Source: SHLQ01 sp033344795 (GTDB lineage Bacteria; Actinomycetota; Acidimicrobiia; Acidimicrobiales; SHLQ01). From it: a stretch of DNA of 64,000 nt. A program made the position numbers and the translations under genes. The notes beneath the pieces were generated by a model, which saw only the letters and a program-made list of their open reading frames with translations, made no database searches and was not told the origin of the DNA. Below, piece by piece: positions 18,086 to 29,643 of the stretch. The stretch spans positions 4,650,001-4,714,000 of the forward strand of contig JAWPMS010000001.1 in assembly GCA_033344795.1 (NCBI GenBank), in the 5' to 3' direction. Every line of letters begins with the position of its first letter. Positions within the stretch are counted from its first letter, which is position 1.

Positions 18086-19312
18086 TCAACGGCCCTGTGA
18101 ATACGTCGACAGGAAGCGCTCCAACTTGCCGAGGGCGGTCTCGAGCTCACGTACCCTCGGGAGGAACACCACCCGAAAGTGGTCGGGCCTCGGCCAATTG
18201 AACCCGGTGCCTTGCACCATCAGAATCTTCTCGCTGCGCAAGAAGTCGAGCACGAACTGTTCATCATCGGTGATGTTGAACCGTTCGATCTCGATCTTCG
18301 GGAACAGGTAGAGCGCCCCGGGGGGCATCGTGCACGAAAGGCCATCGATCGAATTGATCATCTCGTGCGCGACCGCTCGCTGATCGTGCAGGCGCCCGCC
18401 AGGTGTGATGAATTCGCTAATACTCTGATATCCGCCAAGCGAGGACTGGATTGCGTGTTGTGCCGGGACGTTGGCGCACAGTCGCATCGACGACAACATC
18501 TTCAGCGCCTCGATGTAGCTGGCGGCACGTTCTTTGTCACCGCTGATGGTCATCCATCCAGATCGAAACCCCGCCACGCGATACGTCTTCGACAGGCCGT
18601 TCAGGGTGAGAAACACGACGTCGTCCGCCAGTGATGCGATCGAGGTGTGCACTGCTCCGTCGTAGAGGATCTTGTCGTAGATCTCGTCGGCCATGACGAC
18701 GAGGCCATGGTCACGCGCCAGACCGACGATCTCTCCGAGCACCTGCGGCGAGTAGACCGCGCCCGTTGGGTTGTTGGGGTTGATGACCACGATGGCCTTC
18801 GTGCTCTCGGTGACTCTCGACCGGATGTCGTCGATGTCGGGAGCCCAGCCCGATGCTTCGTCGCAGCGATAGTGCACCGGCGTTCCCCCAGCCAAGCGGG
18901 TGGTGGCTGTCCAGAGCGGGTAGTCCGGGCTGGGTATCAGCACCTCATCTCCGTTGTTGAGGAGGCCTTGAAGCGCAATTCCAATCAGCTCAGAAACGCC
19001 GTTGCCAATGTAGATGTCGTCGATCTCGACATTGGCCACTCCCATCCGCTGGTTGTATTGCATCACGGCTTTTCGCGCGGAGTAGATGCCTTGTGAGTCC
19101 GAGTAGCCCTGGGCAGTGGGCAGATTTCGCATCATGTCGACAAGCACCTCATCGGGTGCCTCAAAGCCGAACGGCGCCGGGTTGCCAATGTTCAGCTTGA
19201 CGATGCGGTGGCCCTCTTGTTCAAGCCTGGTCGCCTCGTCGAGAATCGGTCCGCGGATGTCATACAGAACATCGTCGAGCTTGTTCGACTTCTCAATCGG
19301 TCGGCTACCCAT
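18086..19312 (-). CDS. class I/II aminotransferase, AlaA-like
   Basis: A 408-residue fold-type I PLP aminotransferase. It begins 'KSNKLDDVLYDIRGPI', a start highly typical of the AlaA/AspC-like alanine-synthesising transaminases that use glutamate and pyruvate. 'INPNNPTGAVYS', 'DEIYDKILYD' and the PLP lysine in 'NGLSKTYRVAGFRSGW' follow in the expected order. I chose the ATG at 19310-19312, because the upstream ORF extension is Arg-rich and lies in the gap to the amidotransferase gene. The two leftward genes are 11 bases apart and may be co-transcribed. Confidence 0.93.
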   Translation of the reverse strand: MGSRPIEKSNKLDDVLYDIRGPILDEATRLEQEGHRIVKLNIGNPAPFGFEAPDEVLVDMMRNLPTAQGYSDSQGIYSARKAVMQYNQRMGVANVEIDDIYIGNGVSELIGIALQGLLNNGDEVLIPSPDYPLWTATTRLAGGTPVHYRCDEASGWAPDIDDIRSRVTESTKAIVVINPNNPTGAVYSPQVLGEIVGLARDHGLVVMADEIYDKILYDGAVHTSIASLADDVVFLTLNGLSKTYRVAGFRSGWMTISGDKERAASYIEALKMLSSMRLCANVPAQHAIQSSLGGYQSISEFITPGGRLHDQRAVAHEMINSIDGLSCTMPPGALYLFPKIEIERFNITDDEQFVLDFLRSEKILMVQGTGFNWPRPDHFRVVFLPRVRELETALGKLERFLSTYSQGR

Positions 19313-19323
19313 GGCAACCGAGT

Positions 19324-20130
19324 TTACGCGGGTTGGCTCTGATCGAGTCGTTCCAACTCTCGCCCCTCGATGTGCGAGAGCCAATTCAGCAATTCTCGAG
19401 CGCGGTGCTCAACGGACAGGTCGAGCTCGGACAATCCGAGGCGCTGTGCAGCGAGTGGATCAACCTCTGCAACTTCCAGGTCGCTGGCGAGGTCGATCTT
19501 CTCGCCGAAAATCCCCGGCGCTCGAATGAACGTGGCGATATCGCGCGCTGAAAGCTCGGGGTGATACTGCGTACCCCAGAAGTCGATGCCATTACGTTCG
19601 TAGACCATTGCTTGAATCGCGGAATGCGCATTCGCCGCGAGAACCTTCGCCCCGTCTGGCACTCGCTGTACGTCATCACGATGCACCGTCGGAACGGAAA
19701 AGACATCTTCTCGACCCATCATCATGGGGTGACTCTGCCCCTCGTCGGTTTTGGTGACGTCGCGAGCAAAGCCAACCTCGAGTCCGCTCGGATTGGCATC
19801 GACGACACCGCCGAGCACTACCGCAGCGAGTTGCATGCCATTGCACGACCCCCACACGGGTAGCCCGGCACCAAACGACCGAACCATCGCCTCCATCTGG
19901 GCGTCGACCTGCGTGGCGTGGGTATTCCACCTCGTGCCAGATCCCGTGAAGACCACGCCATCGACCCCGTCGAACACCGCTTCGTCAAATCGTCCGGCGT
20001 ACGGCGCAACAACTCGCAACTGGACCGCAGGCGCCACAGTCAGAAACGTACTCACGAAACTCGCGGCGCCCGAGACACCTGACGCGATGACGTCGGGCGT
20101 GTTGCCCTCCATGATCAGAATCGTCGTCAT
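19324..20130 (-). CDS. class I glutamine amidotransferase-like protein
   Basis: A 268-residue protein with the class I amidotransferase fold, as in the GuaA N-terminal domain. The nucleophile Cys96 is in 'VWGSCNGMQLA' and the His-Glu of the triad in 'TQYHPELS', so a hydrolase or amidotransferase activity on a glutamine-like amide is expected. No synthetase domain is fused. Relatives act on gamma-glutamyl compounds or as stand-alone GMP-synthase-like amidotransferases. The C-terminal 60 residues are an extra helical tail. It precedes the AlaA-like aminotransferase in the same direction, hinting at amino-group metabolism. Confidence 0.88.
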   Translation of the reverse strand: MTTILIMEGNTPDVIASGVSGAASFVSTFLTVAPAVQLRVVAPYAGRFDEAVFDGVDGVVFTGSGTRWNTHATQVDAQMEAMVRSFGAGLPVWGSCNGMQLAAVVLGGVVDANPSGLEVGFARDVTKTDEGQSHPMMMGREDVFSVPTVHRDDVQRVPDGAKVLAANAHSAIQAMVYERNGIDFWGTQYHPELSARDIATFIRAPGIFGEKIDLASDLEVAEVDPLAAQRLGLSELDLSVEHRARELLNWLSHIEGRELERLDQSQPA

Positions 20131-20229
20131 GTGTCGTCACCGGCCTTCGGTCGTTTCGCTGAAGTCTGATGATTGTAGGAGCGACGTCAGGCTTCACAGA
20201 ATCGGAACGAGGGGCAGTACTGTCGCCGA

Positions 20230-21459
20230 ATGGCCATCGACTTCACGTTGTCTCCGGAGACCGAAGCACTACGAGTCCGAGTACGGGCATTCATCACCGA
20301 GGTCGTCCTTCCTGCCGAACCCGAGATCGAACGGCTCAAGGCTGACGATCGAGCGGGATACATCGACAAGCTCGTCGGACTCCGCAAGCTCGCGGTCGCC
20401 GAGGGACTGTGGCTGCCCCACATGCCCGACGACTGGGGCGGCATGGGGCTGGGACACGTCGAGCTGGCCATGGTGCAAGCAGAAGCCGCGAAGGCCTACT
20501 ACGGCCCGTGGGTGATCAATGCGCAGGCCCCGGATGAAGGCAACATGCACACCCTGCTCCATTGGGGTACCGATGAACAGAAGGAGAGGTACCTCCGCCC
20601 CCTCTGCGAGGGCAAGACGACATCATGTTTCGCCATGACCGAACCCGAGGTAGCCGGGTCTGACCCCACGCTGATTCGGACCGCAGCCTACGAAGACGGC
20701 GACGAGTGGGTGATCAGCGGCCACAAGTGGTTCATCTCGAATGCACATCGGGCGAAATTCGCGATTCTCGTTTGCCGCACCGAAGACGATCCTGATCTGC
20801 CTCAGGCGGCGAACAGCGCGTTCATCGTCGACATCCCAAGCGATGGGTGGACGGACGTCCGTCAGATCGAAACCATGCACGGCAGCACCGGGCATTCCGA
20901 GATCGTCATCGAAGACCTTCGGGTGCACAAGAGTCAGATGCTCGGAGGACGAGGTCAGGGACACCTGCTCGGGCAGTACCGCCTCGGCCCAGCCCGCCTC
21001 GCCCATTGCATGCGATGGATCGCCCAGGCCGAGACCGCGCTCGACATGATGGTCGATCGATCGCTCGATCGCTTCAGTCACGGCTCGATCCTCGCCGAGA
21101 AGCAAGGTGTGCAGTGGATGATCGCCGACTCCTCAATGGAGCTGTACCAATGCAAACTCATGGTGTTGCATGCCGCGTCGAAGATCGATGCTGGCGAGGA
21201 CTTCAAGAGTGAGGTCTCGATGGCCAAACACTTCGTCGCCAACAGCCTCGGACGCATCATCGACCGGTCCATCCAGGTACATGGAGCGCTTGGCTATTCG
21301 ACGGACACCCCCCTGGCCCACATGTACCAACACGCACGATGGGCTCGTTTCGCCGATGGTGCCGATGAGATTCACCAGATGCGAATCGCGCAGCGAACGA
21401 TCGCCGCGTACAAGGACGACGGCAACACTCGACGAGCGACCGGAGACCTGCCGATCTAG
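20230..21459 (+). CDS. acyl-CoA dehydrogenase (ACAD10/11-like)
   Basis: A 409-residue acyl-CoA dehydrogenase. The flavin site 'FAMTEPEVAGSDPTLIRTAA' and 'SGHKWFISNAHRAKF' are present. The C-terminal 'RFADGADEIHQMRIAQRTI' replaces the usual GGTxEI by an ADGxDEIH motif, typical of the ACAD10/11 group and of some bacterial enzymes acting on 4-hydroxy- or long-chain acyl-CoAs. It stands alone on the plus strand and overlaps the SolA-like gene by four bases, tail-to-tail. Confidence 0.93.
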   Translation: MAIDFTLSPETEALRVRVRAFITEVVLPAEPEIERLKADDRAGYIDKLVGLRKLAVAEGLWLPHMPDDWGGMGLGHVELAMVQAEAAKAYYGPWVINAQAPDEGNMHTLLHWGTDEQKERYLRPLCEGKTTSCFAMTEPEVAGSDPTLIRTAAYEDGDEWVISGHKWFISNAHRAKFAILVCRTEDDPDLPQAANSAFIVDIPSDGWTDVRQIETMHGSTGHSEIVIEDLRVHKSQMLGGRGQGHLLGQYRLGPARLAHCMRWIAQAETALDMMVDRSLDRFSHGSILAEKQGVQWMIADSSMELYQCKLMVLHAASKIDAGEDFKSEVSMAKHFVANSLGRIIDRSIQVHGALGYSTDTPLAHMYQHARWARFADGADEIHQMRIAQRTIAAYKDDGNTRRATGDLPI

Positions 21460-22646
21460 CGCATTCGAAAAGCGGAAAGGTCGTTGTCGCTGGAGCCATC
21501 GATGAAACCCCGGCCACGCGCTCTCCCCGAGGCAATTCGCTGAGCGACGGCCTCGCCGAGAGCTGTCGAGTGCTTGAAGCCGTGGCCGCTGCATGGTGAC
21601 ATCACCGTGACCCGCTCGCTTCGGGGATCGCGATCGATCAGGAAGTGGTCGTCGGGTGTGTTGACGTAGAGGCACACCTCCGCTCGAACGGCGTCGCGAC
21701 GGACGCCGGAGAACTTCGATGCCACATGGACGTCGTAGAACCTGTCGATCTCTGCCTGTGACACCGCGCGATCGACACTGCTTGGATCGGTGGTCTCGAG
21801 GAACTGTTCGCCGAGAATCTTCACCGCCGGCGTTCCGCCCGGCGCCATCGGGAACAACCCGATGTAGTCCTCGTTGCGCTGCGCAATCCACATCACGTAC
21901 GGGATGGCCTGGGTGGTGAATGACGACAGGTCGTCGACGTCGAACCAGTACACGACCTGACGCGTGACCGTGAGCTGTCGCCCATGCTCGGGCGCTGCGA
22001 GCTCCTCCATCCAAGGCCCGGTAGACAGCACGACGTCCTTGGCACGATGACTCCCCGCCGCGGTGTTCACGGTTACTCCTGAGGAATCCGGCGCGATCGA
22101 TTCGACCTCTTCGCCGGTACGAATCACCGCACCATGTTCGTGTGCCAGCCCAAGCTGCACTTCGACACACTTCTCGACCATCACGAGTCCGGCGGTGGGC
22201 TCGAATCCAACCCGCTGGTCATCGGCAACGCTGATCCAGGGGTAACGCGACCGAGCCTCGACGGGGGTGATGATCTCGAACGGTATATCGCCTTCGGTTG
22301 CGACGGCCGCTGTCTGCATGACGAAGTCTTCCCATCGCTGGCCGGGAACGGGGACCTCTTCGGTGATGATGAGACCACCACACTCATGGAGCAGCTCAAC
22401 GTCGGTCTTTGCCTCCAGTTCGCGCCAGATCGCGTGGGACCTCCTCACGAAGGGCAGGTACTGGGGCCCTTCGCCCACAGCCAGCCGAGTGATGCGGGTC
22501 TCGGCCTTGGTCGATCCCAAGCCATGCGGCGGGTCATAGCGATCGATTCCCAGTACATGGAGCCCGAGCAGCGATGCGTGGTAGGTGACCGCCGAACCCA
22601 TTGCGCCGAGGCCGACAACGATCAGGTCATACTCCGAATCGGCCAT
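21456..22646 (-). CDS. FAD-dependent N-methyl amino acid oxidase, SolA/sarcosine oxidase-like
   Basis: A 396-residue flavoprotein of the DAO/monomeric sarcosine oxidase family. The N-terminal FAD motif is 'DLIVVGLGAMGSAVTYHASLLG', followed by 'GIDRYDPPHGLGSTKAETRI'. The latter is close to the N-methyltryptophan oxidase (SolA) and sarcosine oxidase signature. The covalent-flavin cysteine region is likely 'MSPCSGHGFKHSTALGEAVA'. It would demethylate an N-methyl amino acid, releasing formaldehyde and hydrogen peroxide. It is divergent from the thioesterase at 22707. The natural substrate is not clear from the neighbours. Confidence 0.9.
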   Translation of the reverse strand: MADSEYDLIVVGLGAMGSAVTYHASLLGLHVLGIDRYDPPHGLGSTKAETRITRLAVGEGPQYLPFVRRSHAIWRELEAKTDVELLHECGGLIITEEVPVPGQRWEDFVMQTAAVATEGDIPFEIITPVEARSRYPWISVADDQRVGFEPTAGLVMVEKCVEVQLGLAHEHGAVIRTGEEVESIAPDSSGVTVNTAAGSHRAKDVVLSTGPWMEELAAPEHGRQLTVTRQVVYWFDVDDLSSFTTQAIPYVMWIAQRNEDYIGLFPMAPGGTPAVKILGEQFLETTDPSSVDRAVSQAEIDRFYDVHVASKFSGVRRDAVRAEVCLYVNTPDDHFLIDRDPRSERVTVMSPCSGHGFKHSTALGEAVAQRIASGRARGRGFIDGSSDNDLSAFRMR

Positions 22647-22706
22647 GTCCGAGTTCTACAACGCACCGGTTCAAGCTGCGTAGCCCAAACCGATACGATC
22701 CACCGC

Positions 22707-23570
22707 ATGCCTGTCCAGCACCATGCCGCAGATCAACGAGATGTCGACGCGATCGTGACCAGCCTCGACCTCGAGGAGATCGACCGGAACCTCTATCGAG
22801 GACATCCTCCCTACTGGGAGCGAGGCCGACTCTTCGGCGGAATCGTTGCCGCACAGGCTCTGGCAGCCGCCTACGGCACGATCGACGGCATCCACGTGCA
22901 TTCGTTGCACAGCTACTTTCTTCGTCCAGGCGACCCCGACATGCCTGTCGTCTACGACGTCGATTGCATTCGAGACGGCCGAAGTTTCGCAACCCGTCGC
23001 GTCGTGGCTCGCCAGAAGGGCGAGGCCATCTACAACTTGTCCGCGTCGTTTCACAAGGTAGAGGACGGCTTCGACCACCAGGCACAAATGCCAGATGTTC
23101 CTGGCCCCGATGACTCGCCGCTCCCTGAAGACTTCGGCCTCACGCCGCGCGACTATCTCCCGTCGTATTGGGCCCTGGAGGGCGTTCCAATGGGGATACG
23201 CCATCTTCACGGCCCCGATGAGTGGGTCCCGGGCGTGCTTCACCGCAACGTCTGGCTTCGAGCGAACGGGTCACTTCCCGATGATCCGATCGTTCACCGG
23301 CTCATGCTCACCTACCTGAGCGACCTATCGCTGTTGGGCACAGCGGTTCGCATGCACACGCCGGGTTTCGACAAGATCATGGCGGCGAGCCTCGATCACT
23401 CGATCTGGTTCCATCGTGAATTCCGGGCCGACGAATGGCTGTTGTACGCGATGACCTCACCGTCGGCGTCTGGAGCTCGGGGATTCAACGTTGGACACTT
23501 CTTCACCGAAGACGGCGTTCTCGTCGCGTCAGCCACCCAAGAGGGCCTGATGCGAAACCTCGCCGACTGA
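22707..23570 (+). CDS. tesB: acyl-CoA thioesterase II (TesB-like)
   Basis: A 287-residue protein with two hot-dog domains, matching the roughly 286-residue TesB length, that would hydrolyse medium- and long-chain acyl-CoAs. 'LFGGIVAAQALAAAY' and 'VHSLHSYFLRPGD' are typical, and the C-terminal 'LDHSIWFHREFRADEWLLYAM' carries the catalytic aspartate region. The ATG at 22707 is chosen over a much longer ORF start at 22134 because that extension runs through the SolA-like gene. The gene lets the cell recover free CoA or release fatty acids in a window rich in acyl-CoA metabolism. Confidence 0.93.
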   Translation: MPVQHHAADQRDVDAIVTSLDLEEIDRNLYRGHPPYWERGRLFGGIVAAQALAAAYGTIDGIHVHSLHSYFLRPGDPDMPVVYDVDCIRDGRSFATRRVVARQKGEAIYNLSASFHKVEDGFDHQAQMPDVPGPDDSPLPEDFGLTPRDYLPSYWALEGVPMGIRHLHGPDEWVPGVLHRNVWLRANGSLPDDPIVHRLMLTYLSDLSLLGTAVRMHTPGFDKIMAASLDHSIWFHREFRADEWLLYAMTSPSASGARGFNVGHFFTEDGVLVASATQEGLMRNLAD

Positions 23571-23591
23571 GCTCGTCCGTGCCAACGGGGA

Positions 23592-24587
23592 CTACTGGGC
23601 CTCGCGTTCTTCTTGGCCGGGCTGCAGCGGCACCGTCACGGTCGGTTCTGCCAATGCAGCCGGAAGGGGTTGTTCGAACAACGCCGGCCGTTCGAAACTG
23701 CGCACGAACTCGAGCACGACGGACGGATCGACCTCTGGTTGGGTCACTACCCGGTAGTACCACCCCTGCTCTTCGAAACCGATCGTGGTGACTCGATCGT
23801 CGTCCACGACCATCACCCCATCGTCACCTCGGCGAGCGGTCTCTCGAGATGTGATCGGTTCCCACCCGGGTTGCACTCGAAGATCGGACAGGCGCGGCGA
23901 AACCGTGATCGGCGATGTCAAGACTTCGATCATCGTCGAACCTTCCACTGGCCCATACCTCGACACGTTCTGGGGCAACGTCTCATCTGCCACCTGGGTG
24001 ACCCAGTCATCGGGAAGCCAGGTGGGGACAAGCCTGGTCTCGAGTTGAATCGGCCGGTGTTGTCGTCCGGACAATTCATCGACGAGACGACGGCCGCCTA
24101 GTGGTTCGGCAAGTGTGGTCGTGACCGCCCAAGGCGTGTCAGCGATCGGACATTCGCTGAGGCGCGCTCCAGGGGCCAAGATCCGCGCCGCCGACAAACT
24201 GACGGCGACCACATCGTCGCCTTGCTCAGTATCGACGCGATAGTCCCATGAACATGGGCTCTCGAATGTTCCCGGCTTGGCTCCCACGAACGTGATGGTC
24301 AGACGACGGCCACCGGTCAACGCGGTTTCCCAGCGGAGCTTTCCTGGTTGGCGCACGATGTCGCCTGTGTCGTTCACATCGGGGCCGCTCGACGCGAGGG
24401 TTTGTGTACGAGCTCGCTGGCCGTCGATCTCTCCCATCGTCTCGGGCTGGTCACTCGCACGAGATGGCTGCGTGGAGGAATCGACCCCCTCCGTCGAAGT
24501 TGGCGTCAACTCGATCGTCCGAGTGCTACACCCCACACTCCCAAAGCCGAGAAACGCGGCGATCAATATGGCGGCTGGTTTGTGCAC
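23592..24587 (-). CDS. putative lipoprotein, unknown function
   Basis: A 331-residue exported protein. A short positive N-terminus, a hydrophobic core and 'GFGSVGCSTRT' form a lipoprotein signal with the lipidated cysteine near residue 20. Then follow a Thr/Ser-rich linker and a mostly beta-rich domain. I prefer the GTG at 24585-24587; a TTG start at 24605 would add six residues. The product resembles no family I know. It converges with the TesB gene and is divergent from the TauE-like permease, sharing a short intergenic region with it. Confidence 0.7.
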   Translation of the reverse strand: MHKPAAILIAAFLGFGSVGCSTRTIELTPTSTEGVDSSTQPSRASDQPETMGEIDGQRARTQTLASSGPDVNDTGDIVRQPGKLRWETALTGGRRLTITFVGAKPGTFESPCSWDYRVDTEQGDDVVAVSLSAARILAPGARLSECPIADTPWAVTTTLAEPLGGRRLVDELSGRQHRPIQLETRLVPTWLPDDWVTQVADETLPQNVSRYGPVEGSTMIEVLTSPITVSPRLSDLRVQPGWEPITSRETARRGDDGVMVVDDDRVTTIGFEEQGWYYRVVTQPEVDPSVVLEFVRSFERPALFEQPLPAALAEPTVTVPLQPGQEEREAQ

Positions 24588-24664
24588 AATTGTTCGACGT
24601 TCCAAACTGCAGTCTGGTTCCCGCGCCCGAAATGTGGAACCGACCGACGGGGTGTTGGAGTCAC

Positions 24665-25789
24665 ATGCTTTCAGATCGTGTTGCTGCTCCTCCTCGCGTG
24701 AACCGGGAGCGTCTGGTCTGGATTCTTCCGGCGACCTACACCGTTGGTTGGGTCATCTATGTGGTGATGTCGGACCAGTGGCAACGTGTCCTCGACACGT
24801 GGCGAACGGCGCTCACGATGCTCTTTGGGAGTTTCGTTGCCGGATCGACGCCGCAGGGCGGTGGGGCGGTTGCGTTCCCGGTCTTCACGAAGGTTCTCGA
24901 GATAACCGGCCCGGTTGCGCGCACCTTTTCGTTGTCGATCCAGGCGACCGGAATGGTCATGGCGGCAATGACGATCCTCATTGCGGGAAGAGCCATCGAT
25001 CGACGAGCGATCGCCATCGGAACTGCGGGAGGTCTGGTCGGATTCGCTTTCGGTGCTTTTGCGTTGAGCGACTCATCAACCCTGTGGTGGGAGCCCCGGA
25101 TCCCGGGTCCGTACATCAAGGTCGGTTTCACTATCGCCATCGCTGCCATGGCGATGGTGGTCTATAGGTGTTTCGCCGGCGGAGCCTCTGGTCACGAGGG
25201 CATCAAGCAATGGACCCGGCGGTCGGCGGGTGTCCTGTTTGCCTTCTCCCTCGCGGGCGGCACGGCTTCGGCCCTTGCGGGATCTGGCGCCGACGTCTTC
25301 CTGTTCCTGTTTCTCGTGATGATCGCAGGCACCCATCCACGCGTTGGAATCCCCACCTCGATCATCACCATGGCCCTCATCTCGGTCGCCGGTTTCGTCT
25401 TGTTCGGACTGATCGATGGACAGCTCGCCACAACGTTGAACGAGGCCGGCGACGTCGTACAGGTCGGCGATTCGTTGGTCGACCCTCCGCTCGCCGGCGA
25501 TCGATTCGATCTGTTTGGCATCTGGCTTGGAGCCACGGTGATCGTTGTCTGGGGCGCGCCGTTCGGGGCGTGGGTGGCCAGCGTGTTGGGCGAGCGTGCG
25601 TTGATCCGCTTCGTTGGAGGCATGGCCGTCGCCGAAGTCATCACCACCATGATCTTCCTCGAACCGCTTCGAACCGACCGCATGCTGCTCACGTTCGGTG
25701 TTTTGGGGTTGATCAGCGCGTTCGTCGCCGTTGAGTTGTTGGCTCGAAGGCGGTCCTGGATCATGGCGACGCCACCATCAGGGCGGTAG
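24665..25789 (+). CDS. sulfite exporter TauE/SafE family permease
   Basis: A 374-residue membrane protein with about eight to nine hydrophobic segments. The opening 'LFGSFVAGSTPQGGGAVAFPVFTKVL' and the second-half 'LAGGTASALAGSGADVFLFLFLV' are the duplicated Gly-rich motifs of the TauE/SafE (DUF81) family, which move sulfonates, sulfite or other organic anions. The ATG at 24665 is preferred to the ORF start at 24404, since the extension overlaps the divergent lipoprotein gene and is not hydrophobic. It ends ten bases before methylmalonyl-CoA mutase. A shared transcript is possible, so transport of an organic acid is a reasonable guess. Confidence 0.85.
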   Translation: MLSDRVAAPPRVNRERLVWILPATYTVGWVIYVVMSDQWQRVLDTWRTALTMLFGSFVAGSTPQGGGAVAFPVFTKVLEITGPVARTFSLSIQATGMVMAAMTILIAGRAIDRRAIAIGTAGGLVGFAFGAFALSDSSTLWWEPRIPGPYIKVGFTIAIAAMAMVVYRCFAGGASGHEGIKQWTRRSAGVLFAFSLAGGTASALAGSGADVFLFLFLVMIAGTHPRVGIPTSIITMALISVAGFVLFGLIDGQLATTLNEAGDVVQVGDSLVDPPLAGDRFDLFGIWLGATVIVVWGAPFGAWVASVLGERALIRFVGGMAVAEVITTMIFLEPLRTDRMLLTFGVLGLISAFVAVELLARRRSWIMATPPSGR

Positions 25790-25798
25790 AACAGGGGC

Positions 25799-27912
<2,114 letters not shown>

Positions 27913-27916
<4 letters not shown>

Positions 27917-29382
27917 TCGACCCGCGACACCCCGTCATCGTTGGGGCTCACGAGCTGTCGATTCGCACCCACGATGCGGAGCCCATTGCGATGATGGTGC
28001 AGGCATCACAACGCGCGCTCGCCGAGACCGTTCTGAACCTTCCGATTCAGTCCGTGCGAGTTGTGAAGGGCATCTGGCCGTACAAAGACCCAGGTCGGCT
28101 TGTGGCGAAGGGGCTCGAGCTCGGCGACGGGGTCATGACCGCACTCACCGGTATCGGCGGTAACGCCACCTACGACCTGCTCAATCAGACGGCAACCGAT
28201 ATCGCGAACGGGACGATCGAGACAGCGCTTCTCTGCGGCGCCGAGTCGATGCGGACTCGTCGGCACGATCGCTCTGAGGGTCGACTCTCACCGTACGTCT
28301 ATGAGGTCGACGGGGCGACGCCAGATCTCCTCGTGGCACCGAACATCGAGATGGTCGACGACCTCGACGTTGCTGCGAAGATCGACCACCCGGTGAACTT
28401 CTATGCAATGGCCGAATCAGCAATACGCCACCGGCGAGGTGAGACCCCAGCCGCACACCTCGACCGAATTTCCTCGATGTGGGAACGAGGAAACATCGTC
28501 GCTTCCCAGAACCCGGACGCATGGCTGCAGAAGCGGACAACCGCTTCGCAGATCGCCTCCGTAGACGCCGCGAACCGAATGGTTGCAACCCCCTATACGA
28601 AACTGCTGACCAGCAACATCAATGTCGACCAGGCCGCGGCTGTAGTCATGTGCAGCTATCAGACGGCGCTCGAAAGCGGTGTGCCTCCCGACGCGATGGT
28701 CTTCCTTGTGTCGGGCAGCGGTGCCGCTGACCACCTCCCCGTTCGTGCACGTATGGAGCTCGATCGATCACCCGCGTTTCGGCTGAGCTCAGAGCGAGCA
28801 CTTGCGCTTGCTGGACAAACGATCCACGACATCGAGCAACTCGATCTGTATTCGTGCTTTCCATCCTCGGTGCAGGTAGCCCAAGCCGAACTCCAGATCG
28901 ATCCTGCGCGGCCGTTCACCATGACCGGCGGGCTCACCTTCGCGGGCGGGCCGTTCAACGGATACTGCAGCCAAGCCCTCGCCCACGCAGCGAGGGCCCT
29001 CCGTGGAACCAACGAGTCTGCGTTCCTCCACGGCAACGGCGGCTACTTCAGCAAACACAGCGTCGTGCTGATTTCAGGGTCACCGCCCACCCAACCCTTT
29101 TCGTACGAACGGGTCCAGGAACAGGTGGACACTCTTCCCCGCCGAGGCACGGTCGTCGTCGACGGAAACGGAACGATCGAGGCCTACACGGTGCCTTTCG
29201 GCCGCGATGGCGAACCGTCTGGAAGCATCATCTCGGTTCTCGACGATGACGGGAATCGAAGCTGGGCCGAGATGACAGACCGCAACAACATCGAGGTATT
29301 GCTGAGCACAGATCAGGTCGGTCGGATGGTCCAGCTCAGGACTACAGAGCACGATTCTGTACCTGTCGCCACGTTCGTCTGA
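27913..29382 (+). CDS. thiolase-like acetyl-CoA acetyltransferase family protein
   Basis: A 489-residue protein of the thiolase superfamily, akin to the SCP-x/lipid-transfer-type acetyltransferases found in mycobacteria. 'LLCGAESMRTRR' lies at the position of the thiolase nucleophile loop, and 'TGGLTFAGGPFNGYCSQALAHAA' carries the C-terminal active-site region. A glycine-containing HGNGG segment ('FLHGNGGYFSKH') follows. The start is a TTG that overlaps the mutase stop codon, so expression is coupled. It may cleave a branched beta-ketoacyl-CoA to propionyl-CoA, which the mutase route would then use, but this is inferred from position only. Confidence 0.85.
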
Positions 29383-29643
29383 TCCGTCCGCAGACGTGTC
29401 GAGAGACACGGCGAATGTGACCATCATGCGTCAGAATGCTTCGCTCACACCCACAAGACTGCAACTACACATCAACGCAGGGGGGTCACATGAACGCATC
29501 AACAATCGTCATCAGATATGGCCAGCGAGTCCCGATTGCGCGAGACCGCTGGTCCGATCACGTCCGAGCCGAACGGGTCGCTCTCGCAGCCCAGCCCGGG
29601 ACCAGCGGGCGTTGGGGTGCGACACCGCGATGCTCACAACAGC
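29383..29643. other. intergenic region with a possible small ORF
   Basis: About 260 bp lie between convergent genes. The only notable signal is AGGGGGG (29480-29485) a few bases before an ATG at 29490, which opens a 58-codon frame running to 29666, into the end of the next gene. The product has no signal peptide or recognisable motif. The leader resembles that of the LAVTG protein at 12111, so it may be the remnant of a similar gene. No terminator or promoter is evident. Confidence 0.25.

Noticed and set aside
22134..22706. N-terminal extension of the TesB-like gene
   Set aside because: It lies antisense to the SolA-like gene, and the ATG at 22707 gives the exact family length.
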